A stretch of DNA of 64,000 bases from Halomonas sp. GT (GTDB taxonomy: Bacteria; Pseudomonadota; Gammaproteobacteria; Pseudomonadales; Halomonadaceae): the NCBI RefSeq assembly GCF_002082565.1, contig NZ_CP020562.1, positions 1,116,001-1,180,000 of the forward strand, in the 5' to 3' direction. The first letter of the stretch is position 1, and each line of letters begins with the position of its first letter. Made by a program: the position numbers and the translations under genes. Of the stretch, positions 16,759 through 25,093 are shown piece by piece. Below the pieces are notes generated by a model. The model was given only the letters and a program-made list of their open reading frames with translations. It did no database searches and was not told where the DNA came from.

Positions 16759-17946
16759 ATGATCGAAGCTAGAACGCGCGCCTGGTGGCGCGCGACAGCG
16801 GCTCTTTGCCTGGGGTCATTCCTTGTTTTTATCAACTTGTATGTTCCGCAACCGCTGCTGCCAGGGCTTAAGGACACCTATGGGGTATCCACCTTAGGTG
16901 TCAGTTTTTTGATGTCCGCCTCCACGCTTTCTCTTGCTTTCGCGCTACTCGTATTTGGTCCTCTGTCTGATGCAATTGGCCGTGAGGCTATTATGCGCGT
17001 CACGTTGCTCTTAGCAGGCGGGCTCTCCCTCGCATTGGCTTTTGCACCTACGTTTGAGAGCTTGTTATTGCTGCGTTTACTGCAGGGTTTTGTGTTGGGC
17101 GGGTTGCCAGCTGTTGCGATTGCATGGATGGGGGATGAGTTTGAAAAGTCTGCCTTACTCAGCGCGGTTGGCTTGTATATAGGTGCCAATTCGCTGGGGG
17201 GGATTAGTGGCCGAATTGTAGGGGGGGGGGCGGCGGCCTTAGGTGGCCCCTCAGCAGCATTTTTAGCGGTAGGAATCATGACGGTAGTAGGATGCGCGGT
17301 TTTTTGGCGACTGCTACCGAATAGTCGGGCTTTTACACCCAAGCGTTTCAAATTTCGCCAAGCGGCCGGTGATCTGCTCGGGCATCTGCGCACGCCAGTG
17401 CTGTTGGCGGCTTATTGTCTGGGCGGAATTAATTTTCTTATTTTTATCAATCAGTATAGCTATATCACGTTCCGTTTAGCTGGTGAGCCCTACCAATTAG
17501 CCGCTAGCAGCTTGGGCTTGATTTTCCTGACGTATCTGGGGGGGACGTTTGGCTCTACGGTATCAGGCCGGCTAGCTGGACGCTTTTCACCCGCTAGCTG
17601 CATGAGCGTGGGCATCGTAATTTTGATGCTAGGCACTGCGGTAACGCTGGCCAGTTCACTGCCGCTGATTATTGTTGGCCTCACTATTAACGCCTTTGGG
17701 TTTTTCTTAGCACACTCTTTAGCCTCTAGCTGGGTGGGCCGCTATGCACAGGGTGCAAGGGGAAGCGCCTCAGCGCTTTACTTAGTATTTTACTACCTCG
17801 GGGCGAGTGTTGGAGGGTTCTGGCTAGAGCCATTTTGGCGCTGGGCGCAGTGGCAGGGAGTAGCGATGGGGTCTTGGCTGCTGCTGTGTGTCACGTTAAT
17901 CATTAGCATTGGTTTATGGCGCTTCGAGCGTCGTGAACTGCACTAA
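16759..17946 (+). CDS. MFS transporter, YnfM-like exporter
   Basis: 395 residues with about 12 hydrophobic segments. Segment 1 reads LGSFLVFINLYVPQPLLPGL. The MFS motif A is present as GPLSDAIGREAIM between helices 2 and 3, and RLLQGFVLGGLPAVAIAWMGDE is typical of the YnfM group. The substrate is unknown; relatives are putative drug or sugar efflux permeases. A run of ten G (17221-17230) lies in the coding region, and in this copy the frame is intact. The 3' end overlaps the convergent nikE gene by 44 nt. Confidence 0.85.
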   Translation: MIEARTRAWWRATAALCLGSFLVFINLYVPQPLLPGLKDTYGVSTLGVSFLMSASTLSLAFALLVFGPLSDAIGREAIMRVTLLLAGGLSLALAFAPTFESLLLLRLLQGFVLGGLPAVAIAWMGDEFEKSALLSAVGLYIGANSLGGISGRIVGGGAAALGGPSAAFLAVGIMTVVGCAVFWRLLPNSRAFTPKRFKFRQAAGDLLGHLRTPVLLAAYCLGGINFLIFINQYSYITFRLAGEPYQLAASSLGLIFLTYLGGTFGSTVSGRLAGRFSPASCMSVGIVILMLGTAVTLASSLPLIIVGLTINAFGFFLAHSLASSWVGRYAQGARGSASALYLVFYYLGASVGGFWLEPFWRWAQWQGVAMGSWLLLCVTLIISIGLWRFERRELH

Positions 17947-18547
17947 GCGTGCCTTGGGCTAAATGGAAACGTTTAGAACACAATCGCGCTAGCAGTGCCG
18001 CGTCATGGCTAATCACCAGTACGCCTAGTTGGTGGCGGTCGGCAACCTTTCTTATCGCCTGCCATAGCTCCGCTTGGGTGATGGGATCAAGCATGGTCGA
18101 GATTTCATCCGCGATCAGATAGCGCACACCTGGGGCCAATGCTCGCAATACGCATACCCGCTGTAGTTCTCCACCAGATAAGGCGCTTGGAAAACGAGAG
18201 AGCCAATCAGGTTGGATGTTAAAGTCCTGCATTAATGATTCGGAAGGGCACCATGCTTCGCAGAGTACTTTCTTTACTCGCCAACGTAGGTTGACGGCAA
18301 GTTCCGGTGATTGCGGTAGCCACTGAACCGGCCGCAGCCCACGAGAGGGGAATGGCTTACCGTCGGCATAAATCTCACCCTGTTGTGGCCGCAGTAAGCC
18401 AGCCAAGAGTTTTCCCAGCGTAGATTTGCCTGCCCCTGAGTCACCGCTTAGCCCCAACCATTCTCCCCGTTCAAGCTGAAATGAAAGTTGCGTTAATAGA
18501 GGTGCTTGAGAACGGAATCCAAAGGTGATTTTTCGCGCATCAAGCAA
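17903..18547 (-). CDS. nikE: Nickel ABC transporter ATP-binding protein 2
   Basis: ATPase of the NikABCDE importer, 214 residues from the preferred TTG start at 18547. That codon has a textbook AAAGGAG site 7 nt upstream and overlaps the nikD stop by 8 nt. Upstream in-frame ATGs at 18577 or 18583 would overlap nikD more deeply and lack a site. Motifs are Walker A GDSGAGKST, signature LSGGELQRVCVLRAL and Walker B YLIADEISTMLD, then VISHDAALL. The protein is about 50 residues shorter than E. coli NikE because the C-terminal tail is missing. The end runs into the convergent MFS gene. Confidence 0.85.
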   Translation of the reverse strand: MLDARKITFGFRSQAPLLTQLSFQLERGEWLGLSGDSGAGKSTLGKLLAGLLRPQQGEIYADGKPFPSRGLRPVQWLPQSPELAVNLRWRVKKVLCEAWCPSESLMQDFNIQPDWLSRFPSALSGGELQRVCVLRALAPGVRYLIADEISTMLDPITQAELWQAIRKVADRHQLGVLVISHDAALLARLCSKRFHLAQGTLSAVHDARSAINQC

Positions 18548-19394
18548 TGGTTGGCTCCTTTGGTAGGCCAGTGGCATTAGCATGAGTGGCGCTTTCGCTA
18601 GCACGTACCTGAGTACTAAAGGTGTTGTCGGGTAGAGCATTCCATAGCGCCCGGGCATAAGCGCTTTTAAGCTGCTCTCCATTGCCTTGAAAGGCACTGG
18701 CTGGGGTGGTTTCAATGCACTGTCCACGGCGCAGTATCGTTACGTGGTCGGCAACGGGTAACGCATGGCGCAAATCATGGGTAATTAGCATGACGGCCTT
18801 ACCCTCAAGCGCGAGGGCCTTCAGGGAGGCCAATACACGGTCGCGCTGCTGAGGATCCAATCCTACGCTTGGTTCGTCGGCAATAATCAGGCTAGCGTTA
18901 CCTATTTGGGCCATGGCGGCTAAAACACGCCGCGCCATACCGCCTGAAAGCTGGTGGGGGTATGCCCGCTGGGCGTGTAAGTTGAGCTGATAATGATTTA
19001 GTGCACGCTCTGCGCTGTGCCAAGCGACAGTTCTGCTTTGCCCTGCCCGGCGAGCTGCCCAACTGACTTGGCGTTGGCTGCTAGCGAGCGGGTCTAGAGC
19101 ATTGAGGGACTGAGGAATAAGAGCCAACTGGCGGCCTCTTAGCTGGCGCTGGCGCTCAGTGTTCAATGGCGCACCTTTAAAAAATAGCTGGCCACTGGTT
19201 TTTGCCCCTTCCGGCAGTAATCCCATAATCGTGTAGGCTAGCAGGCTTTTTCCTGCGCCGGATGCACCGATCACCGCATGTACTTCACTAGGTTGTATGC
19301 TTAACGACAGGTTATCAACGCAGGTGGTCCACTCTCGTCGCCACCAGTGCTTGTAGTAGGGCAATTGCAACGTCAGGTTTTCTAACTGCAGCAT
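18540..19394 (-). CDS. nikD: Nickel ABC transporter ATP-binding protein 1
   Basis: 284 residues; E. coli NikD is about 254. Walker A GASGAGKSLLA, signature HQLSGGMARRVLAAM, Walker B LIIADEPSVGLDPQQ and H-loop ITHDLRHAL belong to the oligopeptide/nickel ATPase subfamily. A GGGAGGA site precedes the ATG at 19394, and nikC ends 15 nt upstream. The extra C-terminal residues (about 255-284) are hydrophilic, and the last codons overlap the nikE start. Confidence 0.87.
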   Translation of the reverse strand: MLQLENLTLQLPYYKHWWRREWTTCVDNLSLSIQPSEVHAVIGASGAGKSLLAYTIMGLLPEGAKTSGQLFFKGAPLNTERQRQLRGRQLALIPQSLNALDPLASSQRQVSWAARRAGQSRTVAWHSAERALNHYQLNLHAQRAYPHQLSGGMARRVLAAMAQIGNASLIIADEPSVGLDPQQRDRVLASLKALALEGKAVMLITHDLRHALPVADHVTILRRGQCIETTPASAFQGNGEQLKSAYARALWNALPDNTFSTQVRASESATHANATGLPKEPTIA

Positions 19395-19409
19395 GCTGAC
19401 TTCCTCCCG

Positions 19410-20210
19410 TTATAGAGCGCGACGCAACTGCGTCGCTAAACGATCAATCGATAGCACCATCAGCAGTAACCCTAGGCCCGGGAATACCCCTAACCACCAA
19501 CCCCCCCCGGTTAAGTAGCGCATGGCATCAGCTAGTAATACACCAATAGCGGGTTGGGTAGGGTCTAACCCCACGCCTAGGAAAGTCAGTGCGGCTTCAT
19601 GCAGAATGGCGTGAGGAAACAACAACAGCGCACCAACAATGCACTGGGGGAGTACATGGGGAAGTAAGTGGTGTGCTAAAATAAAACAGCGGCTTTTTCC
19701 TAGTGCTTGGGAAATAGCGACATAGGGAGCATGACGTAGGGAAAAGAGTTCTGCCCGCAGTATCCTGGCTAAACTTGGCCAATGGGTAAGCGCCACCGCA
19801 ATAATCACTGCCTGTGTGCCACCACCTAAAGCAAAGGCTAACAGTAGTAGTAATATCAGATGCGGTACGCTTAACAGCGTGTCAATCAGCAGGCTAACGA
19901 GAGCATCTAACGTGGTTGAAAGTGTGGCCAGCGTCGCTAGCGTTAACGCAATGAGTGTGCCGAGTAGCGCAGCGCTTAGCCCGACCCAGAAGCTGAGCCT
20001 TAACCCAGCCAGTGTCCGCGCCCATAGCTCGCGTCCTAAAGCATCGGTGCCTAGCCAGTGGCTGCTGCTTGGTGGCATAAGGCGCGCATCAAACTGCATT
20101 TGTGCCGCGCTATGACCTGCCCACCATGAGCTACTTATCAGCAAAACCAACAATATGAGTAGAAGGCCAATATAGCCAGCGACGGCTAAGCGTGGTTGAT
20201 TCATCTTCAT
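19410..20210 (-). CDS. nikC: Nickel ABC transporter permease
   Basis: 266 residues with about six membrane segments. The DppC/NikC-type N-terminus reads SSSWWAGHSAAQMQFDARL and LGTDALGRELWART; the permease loop is AISQALGKSRCFILAHHLLP. The start codon overlaps the nikB stop as ATGA (20207-20210). A run of eight G in the coding strand encodes part of LTGGGWWLG near the C-terminus. Pairs with NikB in the membrane pore. Confidence 0.88.
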   Translation of the reverse strand: MKMNQPRLAVAGYIGLLLILLVLLISSSWWAGHSAAQMQFDARLMPPSSSHWLGTDALGRELWARTLAGLRLSFWVGLSAALLGTLIALTLATLATLSTTLDALVSLLIDTLLSVPHLILLLLLAFALGGGTQAVIIAVALTHWPSLARILRAELFSLRHAPYVAISQALGKSRCFILAHHLLPHVLPQCIVGALLLFPHAILHEAALTFLGVGLDPTQPAIGVLLADAMRYLTGGGWWLGVFPGLGLLLMVLSIDRLATQLRRAL

Positions 20211-21199
20211 GGCTGTTCCTGTGCCATGCGTGGGTCGATAAGTGGGTGCAGGCTATCTGCGATCAGGTTGCCGACACTGACAAACAGCGCGGTAAACAGC
20301 GCGATCCCAAGAAGCAAGGGGACATCGCTGCGTAGTCCTGCTTCAACGGTAGCTTGACCAAGGCCGGGGTAAGCAAATACCTGCTCAATTAATATTGAGC
20401 CGCCAAACAGCTCTCCCAGCGAAGCAAAAGCGAGTGTTAGTGCCGGGAGGCTGGCATGACGTAGACCATGACGCCAGGCGATATCTGATCGGCTGGCTCC
20501 TTGGGCGAAAGCGTGGAGGGCAATGTCGGAGTTCATCAGCGCTATCATGCGTGCGCGGGTATGAAGGGTGACGGTAGCGATGCCTAGCAGGGCCAGTGTC
20601 GTTATCGGTAGTATCAAATGGTGTAATCGCGTCAGCGTGCTTACGTCTTGATTGAGTACGCCTACAGGCCCGGCGCAGCAGGTCGGAGTCCAGCCGAGAT
20701 AAACGGAAAACAGTAGTACAGCCAGCATGCCAAGCCAAAAAGCAGGTGTTGAGGCGATTATATAGGCGTAGCCACTAATCAGCTGGTCAAGTAGTGAGCC
20801 TTCTTTTGCACCCGCGATGACGCCCAACGCAAAGCCAACAACCAACGACATTAGCCAAGCGCTACCCAGCAAGATAAAAGAGCGTTGGAAACGCTGAGAG
20901 ATAACCTCACTGACCGGTTGATTGTAGATATGGCTCCAACCTAACTCGCCATTTAACAATTGGCTTAGCCAATGGCCAAATTGAACGATCGGTAAAGTGT
21001 CAAAGCCCCACCTTTCAGCGATTAAGGCGTGTTGTTCTGGGCTTACCTGTGCCATTTGAGGGCCAAGGTAGGCATCCACAGGGTCAATAGGCGAGAGCAT
21101 GACTAACCCAAACGTCACTATAGCGACGCACAGCAATACTAATGCTAGCCGTACTAAACGGCTTGCCAGTGCCTTAATCAATCGCACGTCCAGCGCCAT
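20207..21199 (-). CDS. nikB: Nickel ABC transporter permease
   Basis: 330 residues; E. coli NikB is 314. DppB/NikB-type permease with an N-terminal membrane helix (about 14-34), a periplasmic part with the family motif LSPIDPVDAYLGPQM, then five further helices and the loop ASRSDIAWRHGLRHASLPAL. The ATG at 21199 lies 22 nt inside the nikA end and has no clear Shine-Dalgarno, so a slightly later start is possible. Confidence 0.87.
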   Translation of the reverse strand: MALDVRLIKALASRLVRLALVLLCVAIVTFGLVMLSPIDPVDAYLGPQMAQVSPEQHALIAERWGFDTLPIVQFGHWLSQLLNGELGWSHIYNQPVSEVISQRFQRSFILLGSAWLMSLVVGFALGVIAGAKEGSLLDQLISGYAYIIASTPAFWLGMLAVLLFSVYLGWTPTCCAGPVGVLNQDVSTLTRLHHLILPITTLALLGIATVTLHTRARMIALMNSDIALHAFAQGASRSDIAWRHGLRHASLPALTLAFASLGELFGGSILIEQVFAYPGLGQATVEAGLRSDVPLLLGIALFTALFVSVGNLIADSLHPLIDPRMAQEQP

Positions 21200-22758
21200 T
21201 CAAGCAGGTTGGCGGTAATTGGCCAGCCGTGGCCGTGAGGAGCAATGCCTAATTCCCCAAGGTCCAGGCAGGTGTTGGCTGCATATACATGGGCTAGGTT
21301 AACCATCCATGCCCAGCTAGTATCGCCCCTAAAGCCATAGCCCGTATTGCCATCCCACTGGGCGGCTTGCCAGTGGCGGTTAGCTTCTTCTGCCCCTGCG
21401 GCCGCTTGAGCGGCTTCTAGGTGGCTATCCACCGTCGCGTTTGAGTAATAGCCACTGTTATAGAAGCCAAACCCCGCGTGCTGGCTATGAAACAGGTAGT
21501 ACACCTCTTGTGGGCTGTGACTGCCAAAGCCGAAGACGATGGCGTCTTGGTGCAGTGCTTCACGCTGTATTTCGTCCCAGTGACGGCCTGTCGGCTGCAT
21601 CTCAATGCCCAGGGGGCGTACCATCTCGGCGCTTACCTGAGCGAGCAGTTGGCGAGTGGTGTCGCTGGCAGGGTAGGTCAAGCGAAAACGGGCGGGCTGG
21701 CCGTTTTTATAGCGTAGCCCGTCGGCATGGCGCTCCCAGCCTGCTGCATCAAGTATCTCATTGGCACGTTCACTGTCGGGTGCTGTAAAGGATTCGTCAT
21801 TAAGGCTCCAGGGTAACCCATCTGCAGGGCCAAAGGCGGGGCGTCCAAAACCATTTAGGGCGACGTCAACGAGTGTGTTTCGATCAAGGGCAAGATTAAC
21901 CGCCCGGCGTATCGCACGATCGGCAGTAACATCGTTACCGATAGGCGCACCAGACGCGGCCTGCTCGCCCGTGGCAGGCTGCATAGGAAACAGAATACCT
22001 CGATTATCGACGCTTTCCATTACGATGCGCTGCATATCGCTTGGCAGATTGGTGGCGAGTGCTGGTGGCACAGCGGCAAGGTCGAGCTGCCCAGCATGGG
22101 CCGCGCTTAACGTGGACTCTTCGCCAGTAAATACAAACACCAGTCGTTCAAAGGGCGGTATGGGGCCATGGAAATAGGGATTCCGCTCAACAATTAGTTG
22201 CTCGCCCTCTTGCCATTCGACTAGCCGATAAGGGCCTGAGCCTAGCGGTTGTCTACCGTACCCTTCGCGATAACCGTTTTCTCTGTTAGCGTCAGGAACG
22301 ATACCAAGCGTCATTAACTGATCGATGAAGGTAATACGCGGCGCGTTTAAAGAGAGCTCCACGGTTGTATTATCGATGGCGCTGGCTTTGTTCAGTGCGC
22401 TTAAATCGGCCCGGCCACCGGCTTGCTTTGCGGCATTAAAGGTGTAGGCAACATCCTTGGCAGTTAACGGTGTGCCGTCACTAAAGCGAGCGTCATCGCG
22501 CAGAGTGAGTATCCAGGTGAGTCGATCTTCTGACAGTGTCCACGCGGTAGCCAAACCGGCTTCTGGAGTAAGGTCATGTCCGCGGGTTAGCAACGTCGAT
22601 TGAAAAAGCGGACTACCGTACTGGCCCCAGCCAAGCAGTGGGTCGAATCCCTGCTCGGGCTCTCCGCCGATTGCCAGAACCAATTGCTCTTTGCTGAAGG
22701 CAGGGGAACTAAACGCGACGCACGTAGCCGCCAGACCCAGTAAGATAGTACGACGCAT
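21178..22758 (-). CDS. nikA: Nickel-type ABC transporter periplasmic binding protein
   Basis: 526 residues, solute-binding family 5. Signal peptide at about 1-22 (MRRTILLGLAATCVAFSSPAFS) followed by KEQLVLAIGGEPEQGFDPL. Family landmarks are WTLSEDRLTWILTLRDDARFSDGTPL and PLGSGPYRLVEW. The family also binds peptides and metallophores, and the sequence differs noticeably from E. coli NikA. The nickel assignment therefore rests mainly on the divergent nikR gene and the NikR operator 21 nt upstream of the start. First gene of the nikABCDE operon. Confidence 0.85.
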   Translation of the reverse strand: MRRTILLGLAATCVAFSSPAFSKEQLVLAIGGEPEQGFDPLLGWGQYGSPLFQSTLLTRGHDLTPEAGLATAWTLSEDRLTWILTLRDDARFSDGTPLTAKDVAYTFNAAKQAGGRADLSALNKASAIDNTTVELSLNAPRITFIDQLMTLGIVPDANRENGYREGYGRQPLGSGPYRLVEWQEGEQLIVERNPYFHGPIPPFERLVFVFTGEESTLSAAHAGQLDLAAVPPALATNLPSDMQRIVMESVDNRGILFPMQPATGEQAASGAPIGNDVTADRAIRRAVNLALDRNTLVDVALNGFGRPAFGPADGLPWSLNDESFTAPDSERANEILDAAGWERHADGLRYKNGQPARFRLTYPASDTTRQLLAQVSAEMVRPLGIEMQPTGRHWDEIQREALHQDAIVFGFGSHSPQEVYYLFHSQHAGFGFYNSGYYSNATVDSHLEAAQAAAGAEEANRHWQAAQWDGNTGYGFRGDTSWAWMVNLAHVYAANTCLDLGELGIAPHGHGWPITANLLEWRWTCD

Positions 22759-22778
22759 GAGGCACCCCAGAAACCAAC

Positions 22779-22806
22779 GTATGATGTTTTTACAATAACA
22801 TCATAC
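22779..22806. promoter_or_regulatory. NikR operator
   Basis: GTATGA at 22779-22784, 16 nt, then TCATAC at 22801-22806: an exact match to the NikR consensus GTATGA-N16-TCATAC. The palindrome extends inward to 10-bp arms (GTATGATGTT and AACATCATAC). It sits in the 105-nt gap between the divergent nikA and nikR genes, so nickel-loaded NikR should repress nikABCDE and perhaps its own gene. Confidence 0.93.
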
Positions 22807-22863
22807 TCTAAGGGCTGGAAGTCACGGCAGCACCGCGCTTGCGGCGTTAGTTTAGGAGAGAAT

Positions 22864-23265
22864 ATGCAACGGGTAACGGTAACGCTGGATGAGGAACTAC
22901 TGAGCGAGGTCGATGCATTGATGCATGCGCGCGGCTACCAAAACCGCTCAGAAGCGATACGCGATTTAACACGGAGTGGGTTAAAGCAGGCCAAAGAGGA
23001 GGTTGCGCCCGAAGCGCCGTGTATGGGCGCGCTCGTCTATGTGTACGATCATGCGGCGCGAGATTTATCGAAACGCTTAACCCGACACTCTCATGATCAT
23101 CATGATCTAACGCTTTCGACGCTTCATGTGCATATTAATCATGACAGCTGTCTGGAAGTGGCGTTATTAAAGGGGCAGGGCAGCGCGTTGAAGCAGTTTT
23201 CTGATGAAGTGACATCGTCACGTAGCGTGCGCTATGGACAGTTGGTGATTATCCCTGAGGAGTAA
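22864..23265 (+). CDS. nikR: Nickel-responsive repressor NikR
   Basis: 133 residues, the same length as E. coli NikR. An N-terminal ribbon-helix-helix domain (about 1-46, MQRVTVTLDEELLSEVD then NRSEAIRDLTR) precedes an ACT-like metal domain. The high-affinity nickel ligands match with a one-residue shift: His77, His88, His90 and Cys96 in RHSHDHHDL and LHVHINHDSC. Start ATG at 22864 with a GGAGAG site. Acts as a tetramer on the operator between it and nikA. Confidence 0.95.
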   Translation: MQRVTVTLDEELLSEVDALMHARGYQNRSEAIRDLTRSGLKQAKEEVAPEAPCMGALVYVYDHAARDLSKRLTRHSHDHHDLTLSTLHVHINHDSCLEVALLKGQGSALKQFSDEVTSSRSVRYGQLVIIPEE

Positions 23266-23287
23266 AGCGGGGGAGCGCCCATTAAAA

Positions 23288-23308
23288 AGGGCGGCCCTAG
23301 GCCGCCCT
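23288..23308 (-). terminator. Terminator of slyD (possibly bidirectional with nikR)
   Basis: A 9-bp perfect GC-rich stem, AGGGCGGCC (23288-23296) and its complement at 23300-23308, loop CTA. The AAAAA just before it gives a U-tract on the minus strand, matching slyD, whose stop is 20 nt away. Confidence 0.85.
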
Positions 23309-23328
23309 ATAAGCACGCGTTAAGCAAC

Positions 23329-23811
23329 TTAGTGCTCTACGCCGCCTTCGCCGTGCACATGACCGTGCTCGACTTCTTCCTGGCTCGCTTCACGAACGGT
23401 TGCAATCTCAACATCGAAGTTAAGATGTTGGCCAGCCAGCGGGTGGTTGCCATCAACTACAACTGTGTCGCCTTCAACTTTCTTGACGGTAACCATCAGC
23501 GGGCCGCCTTGAGTCTGGGCCTGGAACTGCATGCCCGGCTCAATGCTTTCAACACCTTGGAACGCATCGCGAGGTACTTCTTGCATCAGCTGTTCTTGAA
23601 CTTCACCGTAGCCCTCTTCTGGGGTTACTTTTACGTTCAGCTTATCGCCTTCGGCACGGCCTTCGAGTTCTTTTTCCAGACCCGGAATAATATTGCCAGC
23701 GCCGTGTAGATACGTCAGCGGCTCACGGCCTTCGGAACTGTCTAGCACTTCACCTGCATCATTGGTCAGGGTGTAGTGGAACGCGACAACCGAGTTTTGC
23801 GCAATTTGCAT
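23329..23811 (-). CDS. slyD: FKBP-type peptidyl-prolyl isomerase, SlyD-like
   Basis: 160 residues. FKBP domain with an inserted-in-flap chaperone domain, typical of SlyD: VVAFHYTLTNDAGEVLDSS, LTYLHGAGNIIPGLEKELEG, VTPEEGYGEV and DGNHPLAGQHLNFDVEIATV. The C-terminal tail holds four histidines (EHGHVHGEGGVEH) and is much shorter than the Cys/His-rich tail of E. coli SlyD. It accelerates proline isomerisation and, in E. coli, also delivers nickel to hydrogenase. Its place beside nikR fits a nickel link, but the short tail weakens that. Confidence 0.9.
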   Translation of the reverse strand: MQIAQNSVVAFHYTLTNDAGEVLDSSEGREPLTYLHGAGNIIPGLEKELEGRAEGDKLNVKVTPEEGYGEVQEQLMQEVPRDAFQGVESIEPGMQFQAQTQGGPLMVTVKKVEGDTVVVDGNHPLAGQHLNFDVEIATVREASQEEVEHGHVHGEGGVEH

Positions 23812-23858
23812 TTAATAACCTTTCGGTGAGTGCATGTCCCAACATGGTAACGCGTGAG

Positions 23859-23890
23859 AGCCTGCTTGTCAGGGGGTAAGCAGGCTTTTT
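23859..23890 (+). terminator. Orphan intrinsic terminator upstream of slyD
   Basis: Stem AGCCTGCTT (23859-23867) with its complement at 23878-23886, loop of 10 nt, followed by TTTTT on the plus strand. It lies 48 nt upstream of the slyD start codon, but in the opposite direction, and no plus-strand gene ends nearby. Confidence 0.65.
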
Positions 23891-23990
23891 CCTCCTCTCA
23901 CTCCTTTGGCGCTATTGCGCCACGGGGTAACCGGGGATACCCTACGACAACTTCTTTTCCCCCTTTAGACAACATTCACTGGAGCTGGTT

Positions 23991-24272
23991 ATGACGATCT
24001 TCTTGATTTGGGTTATCGCCTTTGTGCTAATTGCCTACTTTGCGAACAAACGCTGGGATAGCAGTGTCAGTCAGGGGCTGGATAAAATGCTGCCTGAGGT
24101 ATTAAAAACTCATGGTGACAACCGCTATTTATGGGTGGCGGCATTAGCCGTGTTGGGTGCCACAACGCTGGTTCGTCCAGTCGATATTCTTCTGGTCGTT
24201 ATCCTGCTGGCCATTATCGGTTTGATTGTCGCAAAGCTGGCAAGCTGGGCGAGCAATAAAGTGACCCACTAA
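23991..24272 (+). CDS. Small hydrophobic membrane protein of unknown function
   Basis: 93 residues. An N-terminal membrane helix (about 2-19), a charged stretch FANKRWDSSVSQGLDKMLPE, then two close hydrophobic helices (about 46-58 and 62-83) and a short basic tail. A CTGGAGC site precedes the ATG and a strong terminator follows. It stands alone. I do not recognise the family. Confidence 0.65.
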   Translation: MTIFLIWVIAFVLIAYFANKRWDSSVSQGLDKMLPEVLKTHGDNRYLWVAALAVLGATTLVRPVDILLVVILLAIIGLIVAKLASWASNKVTH

Positions 24273-24304
24273 ATTATGCCTTGCTAGCTGTTAATTAAGG
24301 TGAC

Positions 24305-24342
24305 AAAAATGCCCGACCAAGTCTACTTGGCCGGGCATTTTT
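24305..24342. terminator. Bidirectional rho-independent terminator
   Basis: An 11-bp stem, AAAAATGCCCG (24305-24315) with CGGGCATTTTT (24332-24342), continued inside by CCAAG/CTTGG around a TCTA loop with one mismatch. A and T runs flank it, so it can serve both the small membrane gene and the convergent lipoprotein gene. Confidence 0.9.
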
Positions 24343-24394
24343 CTTTTATGGCGCTACCTGTGTTGTTGGCTAGGAAGCGTTTGGTGATACGAGC

Positions 24395-24862
24395 TTAGTA
24401 AGGAGCTACGCTTAAGTTAGCGCCGCTGCCAATCAGGCGAACACGCTGACCTGCTTGATATTGACGGTCAGCACTTTGGACCACGATTACGTCCGTGCCA
24501 TCATCGCGACGAATTTCCATTTCTAACGCGCTAATGCGGTTTGCGCGGTCTTCCACTGCGGTACCGGCAACTGCGCCACCCAATGCACCCGCGACAGTTG
24601 CTAGCTGACGACCAGAACCACCGCCAACTTGGCTGCCTAGCAGACCGCCGATGACAGCACCGCCACCACCGCCCAACAGGTTGCCTGTACGGCTGTCTGC
24701 TTGGATTTGTACAGGACGAACCGCCACGATAGTGCCATAGGCCACGCTTTGGCCTGTTTGCGCTTGATTACCACGGTATACATCACCTGAGTAAGGCGCA
24801 GTGTTTGCACAACCTGCCAGCGTGAGAATGCTCAATGCTGCAATAGGTAGTAAACGTTTCAT
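24395..24862 (-). CDS. slyB: Outer-membrane lipoprotein, SlyB/Pcp-like glycine-zipper protein
   Basis: 155 residues, matching E. coli SlyB (155). Signal peptide with lipobox LAGC (residues 15-18). The glycine-zipper 2TM domain lies at about 62-105, with GNLLGGGGGAVIGGLLGSQ and the second strand VAGALGGAVAGTAVED. The C-terminal part (about 110-150) is a small beta domain ending in QYQAGQRVRLIG. Such proteins stabilise the outer membrane. An 'AACCTCC' complement gives a GGAGG site before the ATG at 24862. Confidence 0.88.
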   Translation of the reverse strand: MKRLLPIAALSILTLAGCANTAPYSGDVYRGNQAQTGQSVAYGTIVAVRPVQIQADSRTGNLLGGGGGAVIGGLLGSQVGGGSGRQLATVAGALGGAVAGTAVEDRANRISALEMEIRRDDGTDVIVVQSADRQYQAGQRVRLIGSGANLSVAPY

Positions 24863-25093
24863 TCAAACCTCCAGTGTGTCTTGGCCCGCATGGCTGCTAG
24901 GCAGCGGCGGTGGTAATACGTATGCTAGTTATAGAACAGCGTTCGCCAAAGATAACCTAAGCGACTAGTTTTGACTAGCCATCAATAAGAAAGATCATGG
25001 ACTAAAGTGTAGACAAGTATTAAGAAAGTAATGTGTAAAAGTGAGCACGATGCTTGATCAGGAGAGGGATATTGTAAGGCTAACTTATAAAAA

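Noticed and set aside
16878-17393. A 171-codon open frame on the minus strand within the MFS gene
   Set aside because: It is the low-complexity antisense of a hydrophobic transporter gene, rich in Pro, Ser and Ala, with no start signals.
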